Source: Marinilabiliales bacterium (GTDB lineage: Bacteria; Bacteroidota; Bacteroidia; Bacteroidales; UBA12077). Taken from it: a stretch of 5,774 nucleotides of DNA. Both the position numbers and the translations under genes were made by a program. This document shows, piece by piece, positions 1-4,527 of the stretch. The stretch lies in NCBI GenBank assembly GCA_002869305.1, contig PKTC01000465.1, positions 1 to 5,774 on the forward strand, given 5' to 3'. Each line of letters opens with the position of its first letter. The first letter of the stretch is position 1. Below the pieces are notes generated by a model. It had not been told where the DNA came from. It ran no database searches and saw only the letters and a list, made by a program, of their open reading frames with translations.

Positions 1-105
1 CCTGAATTCATAATAGAAACGCCTGCTAAATAAAATATTGAAGAAAAAGAAGAAACCCAAGAGCAAAAAAAGGAGATTAAACAGAATGATTACCACCCGG
101 AAATA
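1..105 (+). other. Upstream continuation of the same frame with an in-frame TAA
   Basis: Frame 1 reads PEFIIETPAK from base 1, meets TAA at 31-33, then continues NIEEKEETQEQ and onward without a break into the gene annotated from 106. Both sides have the same acidic, Lys/Glu-rich character, as expected of one continuous linker. Either the upstream gene ends here and a second one starts with an unusual codon, or a longer gene carries a nonsense change (for example GAA to TAA). The part left of base 1 is not visible. Confidence 0.45.
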
Positions 106-429
106 GTGGCTGATAAATTCCATTCAAAGAAATTTGTTCATGATGATATTGCCAAGAAGAATGTCAAAAAGGATGTTTCTTCCAAAATGCAATCAAAACC
201 AATAAATGATATTAATTCTGCCATTGGATTAAACGATAAGTTTATATTTATTCGTGAACTATTCGGAAATGACAAAATGCACTATCATGAGACCATTCAA
301 ATCTTAAATAATTTTGATAATTACGACAATGCAGTTGAGTTTTTAGATGAAAATTTTGATTGGGATTCAGATGACACTAATTATATGCGATTGAAAGAAT
401 TGGTTCGAAGAAAATATGCAGAAAAATAA
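106..429 (+). CDS. Unidentified acidic protein, C-terminal part, possibly interrupted
   Basis: The reading frame ends at TAA 427-429, 7 nt before the preferred rsmI start, so the two genes look co-transcribed. The first available start after the in-frame stop at 31-33 is GTG 106, which has no convincing ribosome binding site. The frame is already open from 34 and, before the stop, from 1 to 30. The N-terminal half is Lys/Glu/Asp-rich linker-like sequence. The C-terminal half (about residues 40-107 from GTG) looks like a folded helical domain, with segments such as FIFIRELFGND, ETIQILNNFD and AVEFLDENFDWD. This resembles a domain I know from uncharacterised Bacteroidota proteins, where it follows a longer N-terminal region. 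The true product is therefore probably longer than 107 residues, or this copy is broken. No signal peptide, membrane segment or catalytic motif is visible, and I assign no function. Confidence 0.6.
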   Translation: MADKFHSKKFVHDDIAKKNVKKDVSSKMQSKPINDINSAIGLNDKFIFIRELFGNDKMHYHETIQILNNFDNYDNAVEFLDENFDWDSDDTNYMRLKELVRRKYAEK

Positions 430-436
430 TACTTGT

Positions 437-1108
437 ATGAGTAAACTTTATCTAGTTCCAACACCAATCGGTAATCTTGAGGATATTACACTTAGAGCCA
501 TCCGCATATTGAAAGAAGTAGATCTTATTCTTGCTGAGGATACCATAAAAACAGGTATTCTTTTAAAACATCTGAAAATTGAAAAAACCGTTTTTGCTCA
601 TCATAAATTCAATGAACATAAAGCTTTACCAGCAATAATTGAAAGAATTAAAGGTGGAGAAACCATTGCATTAGTTTCAGATGCAGGAACACCAGGAATA
701 TCGGATCCAGGTTTTTTAATTGCACGAGCATGCATAGAAAACGAGATTGAGATAGAATGTTTGCCCGGCGCCACAGCATTTATTCCTGCATTAGTTAATT
801 CAGGACTTCCAAACGATAGATTTTCATTTGAAGGTTTCTTACCTCAAAAAAAAGGAAGACAAAAGAGATTGGGTGAACTTGCAGAAGAATCAAAAACGAT
901 GGTGTTTTATGAATCACCATATCGTCTGTTAAAAACTTTAGGACAATTTGTAGAAATATTTGGAGAAGACAGAAGAGCATGTGTTTCAAGAGAATTAACA
1001 AAGATTCATGAAGAAAATATTAGGGGTACTTTAAAGGAATTAATCGAATATTACAATAAATCTACTCTTAAAGGTGAAATTGTTGTCGTAGTTGAAGGTA
1101 AACGATAA
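437..1108 (+). CDS. rsmI: 16S rRNA (cytidine1402-2'-O)-methyltransferase RsmI
   Basis: RsmI uses S-adenosylmethionine to methylate the 2'-OH of C1402 in the decoding centre of 16S rRNA. The 223-residue product is a tetrapyrrole-methylase fold with the family signatures in order: LVPTPIGNLEDITLRA at residues 6-21, AEDT at 33-36, HKFNEH at 56-61, LVSDAGTPGISDPG at 79-92 (the cofactor loop), LPGATAFIPALVNSGLP at 109-125, FEGFLP at 131-136, YESPYR at 158-163, SRELTKIHEE at 184-193 and KGEIVVVVEG at 212-221. It is shorter than the E. coli enzyme (about 286 residues) and lacks its C-terminal extension, as is usual in Bacteroidota. ATG 437 is chosen over ATG 416 because it gives the canonical MSKLYLVPTPIGN start and does not overlap the previous gene. 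The residue after AEDT is Ile37, where Arg is normally found. Confidence 0.96.
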   Translation: MSKLYLVPTPIGNLEDITLRAIRILKEVDLILAEDTIKTGILLKHLKIEKTVFAHHKFNEHKALPAIIERIKGGETIALVSDAGTPGISDPGFLIARACIENEIEIECLPGATAFIPALVNSGLPNDRFSFEGFLPQKKGRQKRLGELAEESKTMVFYESPYRLLKTLGQFVEIFGEDRRACVSRELTKIHEENIRGTLKELIEYYNKSTLKGEIVVVVEGKR

Positions 1109-1113
1109 TGATT

Positions 1114-1133
1114 AATTGTAGCATGCTAAAATT
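1114..1133. repeat. Imperfect palindrome between convergent genes
   Basis: The perfect 10-bp palindrome TAGCATGCTA (1119-1128) is flanked by AATT on both sides (1114-1117 and 1130-1133), with one mismatched base pair between core and flank. It nearly fills the 23-bp gap between the stop of rsmI and the stop of the convergent ACP-like gene, and overlaps the latter by two bases. It could act as a weak transcript-end hairpin for either strand, but there is no loop or T-tract of the usual kind. This may be chance in AT-rich DNA. Confidence 0.3.
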
Positions 1134-1374
1134 AAATCTGCCTATTGTAAACAGTAAGAACTGATTCGCATAACTCACCGTAGGTTATTGTAGAAACAAA
1201 TAACTCTTTGGATATGTGCAGATCAAAGATAACCTGAATTCGCTCCCTAATTAACTCTAACTCCTCCGTTGATAAATTTAAATCGATTTTTAAATCCGTG
1301 TTATAATAAATTCCGACGGAGTCAGGAACTAAATCTCCAATTATGCTTTTTACAATAGCTTCTATAACTTTCAT
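1132..1374 (-). CDS. Small acyl-carrier-protein-like protein
   Basis: An 80-residue acidic protein whose layout matches an acyl carrier protein: an N-terminal helix (MKVIEAIVKSIIGDLV), a loop, then NTDLKIDLNLSTEELELI at 25-42 lining up with the family's pattern 'D-x-x-F-x-x-D-L-G-x-D-S-L-x-x-x-E-L', a helix to FDLHIS (50-55, like FDIEIP), and a last segment VSTITYGELCESVL (60-73, like 'ITTVGDAVDYI'). Ser35 falls near the position that carries 4'-phosphopantetheine, but the usual Asp before it is missing and Thr rather than Leu follows. It may be a divergent carrier or an ACP-like fold that is not modified. No synthase, ketosynthase or transferase gene lies beside it; neighbours are rsmI (convergent) and an RNA helicase separated by a terminator. 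ATG 1374 has only a poorly spaced AGGA. Family assignment rests on pattern matching by eye. Confidence 0.55.
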   Translation of the reverse strand: MKVIEAIVKSIIGDLVPDSVGIYYNTDLKIDLNLSTEELELIRERIQVIFDLHISKELFVSTITYGELCESVLTVYNRQI

Positions 1375-1391
1375 TTCCTATAACTGCTAAT

Positions 1392-1513
1392 AAAAATTGA
1401 TCGGGATAAACGTCTTGAAAGAGGGAAAAAACTATACTATAAAATTACCGAACCAAAAATAGAAATGAAGTAAAGTTTAGAACTTCTTATATACATCTTC
1501 CCGATCATTTTAT
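1392..1513. repeat. Inverted repeat with 15-bp arms enclosing the putative promoter
   Basis: The arms at 1392-1406 and 1499-1513 pair in 13 of 15 positions and share a perfect 9-bp core, TGATCGGGA against TCCCGATCA. The GC-containing core stands out in very AT-rich surroundings. The arms are 92 bp apart and enclose the TATTTTTG element and a small 5-bp hairpin. Possible readings are a structured leader, a pair of protein-binding half sites, or the ends of a very small element. No target duplication was evident by eye, so I favour no single explanation. Confidence 0.4.
1447..1461 (-). promoter_or_regulatory. Possible promoter -7 element with adjacent operator half site
   Basis: On the minus strand TATTTTTG (1461 down to 1454) fits the Bacteroidota -7 consensus TAnnTTTG. 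No clear TTG-type -33 box is visible at the proper distance, so the call is weak. Directly after it GTTCGGT (1453-1447) repeats one arm of the palindrome at 1584-1601, lying about where transcription would begin. If real, the transcript would lead into the ACP-like gene with a leader of roughly 70 nt. Confidence 0.3.
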
Positions 1514-1530
1514 TGACGAATGTTTGGTTT
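1513..1530. promoter_or_regulatory. Diverged second copy of the operator-like palindrome
   Basis: The segment CGAATGTTTGGTTT (1517-1530) matches the perfect palindrome's CGAACGTTCGGTTT at 12 of 14 positions. The right arm is nearly intact (GTTTGGTTT); the left arm keeps only CGAA. Its centre lies 71 bp from that of the perfect site and 68 bp from the half site at 1447-1453. Spaced copies of decreasing quality are what one expects of an operator with auxiliary sites, but this is an inference. Confidence 0.35.
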
Positions 1531-1583
1531 TAAATGTTTTTATCTAACACTCTTTTGTAATTTCATGATTATTAAAAGTCATA

Positions 1584-1601
1584 AAACCGAACGTTCGGTT
1601 T
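1584..1601. promoter_or_regulatory. Perfect 18-bp operator-like palindrome
   Basis: AAACCGAAC (1584-1592) is followed directly by its exact reverse complement GTTCGGTTT (1593-1601). An uninterrupted 18-bp palindrome with a GC-containing core in AT-rich DNA is the form of operator bound by homodimeric repressors such as TetR-family proteins. No regulator gene is in the window. It lies between the helicase terminator and the ACP-like gene, so that gene is the likely target, though the site is about 210 bp from its start codon. Confidence 0.5.
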
Positions 1602-1614
1602 GTAAAACTACAAT

Positions 1615-1652
1615 AAAAAAAATACTAACCAAAGAACAGTCAGTATTTTTTT
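1615..1652 (-). terminator. AT-rich hairpin terminator after the helicase gene
   Basis: An 11-bp perfect stem, AAAAAAATACT (1616-1626) with AGTATTTTTTT (1642-1652), has a 15-nt loop and begins 8 bp past the helicase stop codon. Read on the minus strand it ends in a run of eight T residues (1622-1615). The stem is low in GC but has the A-tract/stem/T-tract form common in AT-rich Bacteroidota, and it would separate the helicase transcript from the ACP-like gene. Confidence 0.6.
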
Positions 1653-1660
1653 GAAATTTT

Positions 1661-3442
1661 TTATCTTCGTTTGGTTCTTGGCCTTTTTCCTGATTCGGAT
1701 TTACTGCCTGATCTTCGTTTTGCTCGATCTCGATCGTAAGATCTGCCTTCGCCTCTTGGACTTGAAGATCGCCTTCTACCTTCTCGATTACCATCACGAT
1801 CTGAACTTCCACCAGATGGTTTTTCTTTAGCAATTTCAGTACTAACCTTTACTCCCTCAAAGGTATAGCCATTTACACCATCTAATACTTTATCGGTAAA
1901 TTGTTTATCAATTTCAAAAAACGAAAATGATTTCATAATATCAATTTTACCAATTGGAATATTTCTATCATGAGTTGATTCATTCACCAATCCCATTAAT
2001 CGTTGTGCATTTAAACCATGGTTTTTACCCAGATTAATAAACAATCGCTTAAAGTCTTTATCACTTCCTCTTCGTTTACCTTTATCTTTTTCTTTTTGTC
2101 TGTATTCCTTTTCGTCTGGTATGTTTAAATCTGGAGCGTTTTTATAATATTCCAAGAATCGATTAAACTCAAGTGATACAAATCGCTTGATCAGATCTTC
2201 TTTATCTAACCATTCCAGTTTACTATAAATCTCAGGTAGAAAATCATTAATTTGATCGTGATCCACCTCAACCTTCTCCATTTTATCAATTAAATGAAAT
2301 AATTGCTTTTTACAAACCTCTTTTCCGGTTGGGATTTCAGCTTTTATAAAAGATTTATTAATCTTCTTCTCTATTTCTTTGATTCGATATTTTTCTCTTA
2401 AATGAACAATTGCAATAGAATCGCCAGTTTTACCCGCTCTTCCCGTTCGACCACTTCTATGAGTGTATGCTTCAATATCATCCGGCAAATTGTAGTTTAT
2501 AACATGTGTAAGATCATTCACATCTAATCCACGAGCAGCAACATCTGTCGCTACAAGCATCTGCAGATTCTTTAATCTAAATCTATTCATTACATGGTCT
2601 CTCTGAGCTTGAGACAAATCTCCATGCAATGCATCAGCATTATAACCATCTTTTATTAACCATTGTGCTACCTCCTTTGTTTCCATTCGCGTTCTACAAA
2701 AAATAATAGCATAAATATTAGGATTCATATCTGCTATTCGCTTTAGTGCTAAATAACGATCGCGCGCATGAACCAAATAATAGAGATGTTTTACATTTTC
2801 AGCTCCGGCATTCTTCTTTCCTACGGTGATCTCCTGAGCATTGGTCATATAATTTCTTGCAATAGCTGCTACCTCTTTTGGCATGGTAGCTGAAAAAAGC
2901 AATGCTCTTCTATCGTTAGGAACTGATTCCAGTATCTCGTTTAGATCGTCTCGAAATCCCATGTTAAGCATTTCATCTGCTTCGTCTAATACTACAGTTT
3001 TTACTTTAGAGATATCTGCTTTTTTTCTCTTGATTAAATCGAGCATACGACCTGGAGTAGCAACAATTACGTGCACTCCCATTCTTAACCCACGAATTTG
3101 AGCATTAATATCTGCCCCACCATAAACTGGTAGAACTTTTAATCCATTCATATACTTTGAATATGCCATCAAATCTTTTGCGATTTGAACACAAAGTTCA
3201 CGAGTTGGTGAAAGAATTAAAGCTTGTGGATGCTTTTCTGAAATGCTAACTTGTTGCACAATGGGTAATCCAAATGCGGCAGTTTTTCCAGTTCCGGTTT
3301 GTGCTAGCGCTACGATATCCTGTTTTGTTTCAAGTACTACAGGTATTACTTCTTTTTGAACTGGCATTGCTTCTTCAAAACCCAGTTCACTAATTCCTCT
3401 TAGGATATCCTCTTGGATACCTAAATCGGCAAATTTTGTCAT
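1661..3442 (-). CDS. DEAD-box ATP-dependent RNA helicase, DeaD/CsdA type
   Basis: This 593-residue protein unwinds short RNA duplexes using ATP; relatives act in ribosome assembly and cold adaptation. The helicase core has all expected motifs: a Q-motif region FADLGI...MPVQ (4-29), AQTGTGKT (47-54), PTREL (79-83), TPGR (129-132), DEAD (153-156), SAT (184-186), IIFCRTR (246-252), ATDVAARGLD (298-307) and HRSGRTGRAG (328-337). A linker/dimer-type helical region follows. A DbpA-like RNA-binding domain spans about 463-538 (FKRLFINLG ... VSTEIA), and the tail from about 539 is very rich in Arg, Ser, Gly and Asp, like the basic RNA-binding tails of this family. Length is close to E. coli CsdA. ATG 3442 is preferred over ATG 3478 because GGGAGG lies 8 nt before it and the protein then starts MTKFADLGI. 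The gene is intact, stands alone, and has its own leader and terminator. Confidence 0.95.
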   Translation of the reverse strand: MTKFADLGIQEDILRGISELGFEEAMPVQKEVIPVVLETKQDIVALAQTGTGKTAAFGLPIVQQVSISEKHPQALILSPTRELCVQIAKDLMAYSKYMNGLKVLPVYGGADINAQIRGLRMGVHVIVATPGRMLDLIKRKKADISKVKTVVLDEADEMLNMGFRDDLNEILESVPNDRRALLFSATMPKEVAAIARNYMTNAQEITVGKKNAGAENVKHLYYLVHARDRYLALKRIADMNPNIYAIIFCRTRMETKEVAQWLIKDGYNADALHGDLSQAQRDHVMNRFRLKNLQMLVATDVAARGLDVNDLTHVINYNLPDDIEAYTHRSGRTGRAGKTGDSIAIVHLREKYRIKEIEKKINKSFIKAEIPTGKEVCKKQLFHLIDKMEKVEVDHDQINDFLPEIYSKLEWLDKEDLIKRFVSLEFNRFLEYYKNAPDLNIPDEKEYRQKEKDKGKRRGSDKDFKRLFINLGKNHGLNAQRLMGLVNESTHDRNIPIGKIDIMKSFSFFEIDKQFTDKVLDGVNGYTFEGVKVSTEIAKEKPSGGSSDRDGNREGRRRSSSPRGEGRSYDRDRAKRRSGSKSESGKRPRTKRR

Positions 3443-3540
3443 TTTATTTTCCTCCCGTGCTTTCAGATTCCTAAACAACTCGCCAAAAGCCGGTCAGACA
3501 CCAGAAAACACCCTTTAATTATTATAAGGGCGCAAAGGTA
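3443..3540 (-). promoter_or_regulatory. Promoter element and untranslated leader of the helicase gene
   Basis: TACCTTTG (3540 down to 3533, minus strand) fits the Bacteroidota -7 consensus TAnnTTTG; a clear -33 box was not found. Transcription from it would give a leader of about 85 nt. The leader could form a hairpin near its start (CCCTT with AAGGG, 3530-3526 and 3515-3511) and a second one just before the ribosome binding site (GCTTTT at 3490-3485 with GAAAGC at 3464-3459, one G-U pair). Helicases of this class are often controlled through long leaders, for example in cold shock; that this one is so is an inference. Confidence 0.45.
3451..3456 (-). promoter_or_regulatory. Ribosome binding site of the helicase gene
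   Basis: GGGAGG on the minus strand lies 8 nt upstream of ATG 3442. It is the clearest Shine-Dalgarno sequence in the window, most of whose other genes lack one, and it decides against the in-frame ATG at 3478, which would place this site inside the coding region. Confidence 0.75.
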
Positions 3541-3579
3541 GAATAATTATTTGATTATGAAGACTTTTTAAGATTTATT

Positions 3580-4047
3580 TTATAAAAAAGAACTCAAACC
3601 AACTATTCCAATTACTACAGCAGCTAAAATATAGACAGCGAATAAAATAATTGTTAAGATTCCAACAAACTTATAATGCGATTTTAAGTAATCAAAAGCC
3701 GAAGTCAGTTTGCTTTGCTCTGCCTTTTCAATGGCATTTTTCATATTTGTAGAGAACTTTAATAAATACAATATTGGCAAGAAATATATTGCACCTAAAA
3801 CAAGGTATAATGCACTAAGTCCACCAAACATAACAGCCTCTCTATTATTCCAATAACTGCTTCCGAATATTCCAATAATTAACAGAATTAAAGCGGCTAA
3901 GACCATAAAACCTATTCCAATAAAGCCAAGTATGGCAAAAAACATGGTCCACTTTCTCGTTTCATCTAGGTTTTGCTTTGTTTGCGTATCAATAATTAAT
4001 TCAGTTCCATTTTTAGGTGCAACCTGATTTTTCTCATTATTCTCCAT
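3580..4047 (-). CDS. DUF5362-like small membrane protein
   Basis: A 155-residue inner-membrane protein of unknown function. It begins with about 30 polar residues, followed by a long hydrophobic helix at about 34-61 (WTMFFAILGFIGIGFMVLAA...), a second at about 73-97 (GLSALYLVLGAIYFLPILYLL) and a third at about 127-155 that runs to the C-terminus. The stretch between helices two and three (about 98-126) is Lys-rich and amphipathic, which by the positive-inside rule places it and the N-terminus in the cytoplasm. The arrangement and the segment before the first helix (LDETRKWTMFFAILGFIGIG) resemble DUF5362 proteins of Bacteroidota. ATG 4047 has no Shine-Dalgarno. It lies one base after the stop of a degraded upstream frame. 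No partner gene is evident. Confidence 0.75.
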   Translation of the reverse strand: MENNEKNQVAPKNGTELIIDTQTKQNLDETRKWTMFFAILGFIGIGFMVLAALILLIIGIFGSSYWNNREAVMFGGLSALYLVLGAIYFLPILYLLKFSTNMKNAIEKAEQSKLTSAFDYLKSHYKFVGILTIILFAVYILAAVVIGIVGLSSFL

Positions 4048-4048
4048 T

Positions 4049-4495
4049 TTATTCTTTTTTGGGGTTTAAGGATATTGAAATTAACAAATACATTGATACT
4101 AACCAAATATGTTCGCTAATAATCAAAATATTCAAACTGTAAAGTTTAGCCTTTTCTATAAAATCGCGACTTTTAAGAAATACAATTTTTTCAAGTCTTT
4201 CTGTTGCTGAAGGAACACCGGGCTCCATTATTTTACAAATTTTTTCATGGGATTTCTATCTCTGGATGGGCCCAACTCTCCTTGCAAAAATTCACGAGCA
4301 TTTATTTAAATTCTATATTCTTTCCAAACTCGGCATCCACATAATATCCGTCAGCAAGCTCATCACAATGGGTTCAATTTCGTGTGCAGCGACAATATAG
4401 GTTCTTTCATAACGTGCTAAAATCCAAGAATCTACTTTTTTGTGTTTTCTAGATAAAGATTTTGCTTTAGCTTCCTTTATCACATAAGAATAGTT
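4049..4495 (-). pseudogene. Unidentified gene broken by three single-base losses
   Basis: This stretch has no long ORF, yet on the minus strand it decodes as one protein if the frame is shifted three times. Segment 1 (4495-4364) includes the peptide VDSWILARYERTYIVAAHE and would otherwise run to TAG 4315-4313. Segment 2 (4364-4305) reads DELADGYYVDAEFGKNIEF and stops at TAA 4304-4302. Segment 3 (4305-4240) reads AREFLQGELGPSRDRNPMK and stops at 4230-4228. Segment 4 (4240-4049) reads ICKIMEPGVPSATERLEK, then a hydrophobic tail, and ends at TAA 4051-4049. Every junction needs the same repair, one missing base: near 4364, in an A-run near 4305, and in a six-A run at 4245-4240. The restored product is about 149 residues, or 145 from the possible GTG start at 4483. 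I do not recognise the family. It could also be an intact gene with sequencing errors, but the neighbouring genes show no frameshift. Confidence 0.6.
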
Positions 4496-4510
4496 TTAAT
4501 AATAAAACTA
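4491..4510 (-). terminator. Possible hairpin terminator after the histidine kinase
   Basis: TAGTTTTA (4510-4503 on the minus strand) pairs perfectly with TAAAACTA (4498-4491) across a 4-nt loop, 17 bp after the kinase stop. It has only one G-C pair per arm and no T-tract, so as a terminator it would be weak. It also overlaps the extreme start of the degraded gene, which suggests that gene began at or after GTG 4483. Confidence 0.35.
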
Positions 4511-4527
4511 AATAATTTCACTATGCT

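Larger units (their letters stand above)
1375..1660. other. Gene-free intergenic stretch dense in signals
   Basis: No convincing gene lies in these 286 bases between the helicase stop and the start of the ACP-like gene. From right to left the stretch holds a terminator hairpin (1615-1652), a perfect 18-bp palindrome (1584-1601), a diverged copy of it (about 1513-1530), a possible promoter element with an adjacent half site (1447-1461), a short hairpin (GAAGT 1467-1471 with ACTTC 1482-1486), and an inverted repeat whose arms lie at 1392-1406 and 1499-1513. It forms the upstream region of the ACP-like gene. Confidence 0.6.

Noticed and set aside
86..106. Six-codon leader ORF (ATG 86 to TAG 104-106) with AGGAG at 71-75, overlapping GTG 106
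   Set aside because: The arrangement could suggest coupled translation, but the peptide has no meaning and the main frame is open further upstream, so chance is likelier.
416..436. Upstream ATG at 416 as the rsmI start
   Set aside because: It would add seven atypical residues and overlap the preceding gene; ATG 437 gives the canonical RsmI N-terminus.
795..1001. Minus-strand ORF of 68 residues
   Set aside because: It lies wholly inside rsmI, whose motifs are clear in the other strand, and its translation is low-complexity Leu/Phe-rich antisense sequence.
1437..1508. 23-codon minus-strand ORF with a hydrophobic end (MIGKMYIRSSKLY...)
   Set aside because: It is very short, has no ribosome binding site and overlaps the inverted repeat and promoter-like element; nothing supports translation.
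1579..1833. Minus-strand ORF of 84 residues overlapping the helicase end
   Set aside because: It is another frame of the helicase's repetitive Arg/Ser-rich tail and runs through the terminator hairpin and operator-like palindrome.
2883..3101. Plus-strand ORF of 72 residues
   Set aside because: It is antisense to the DEAD-motif region of the helicase, with Ser-rich antisense composition and no start signals.
3443..3478. Upstream ATG at 3478 as the helicase start
   Set aside because: The extension would be encoded by the ribosome binding site and leader, and relatives begin at the Q-motif region, matching ATG 3442.
3564..3590. CTTTTT ... AAAAAG pairing as a terminator for the DUF5362-like gene
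   Set aside because: The stem overlaps the last codons of the gene, contains one G-C pair and needs a bulge; too weak to annotate.
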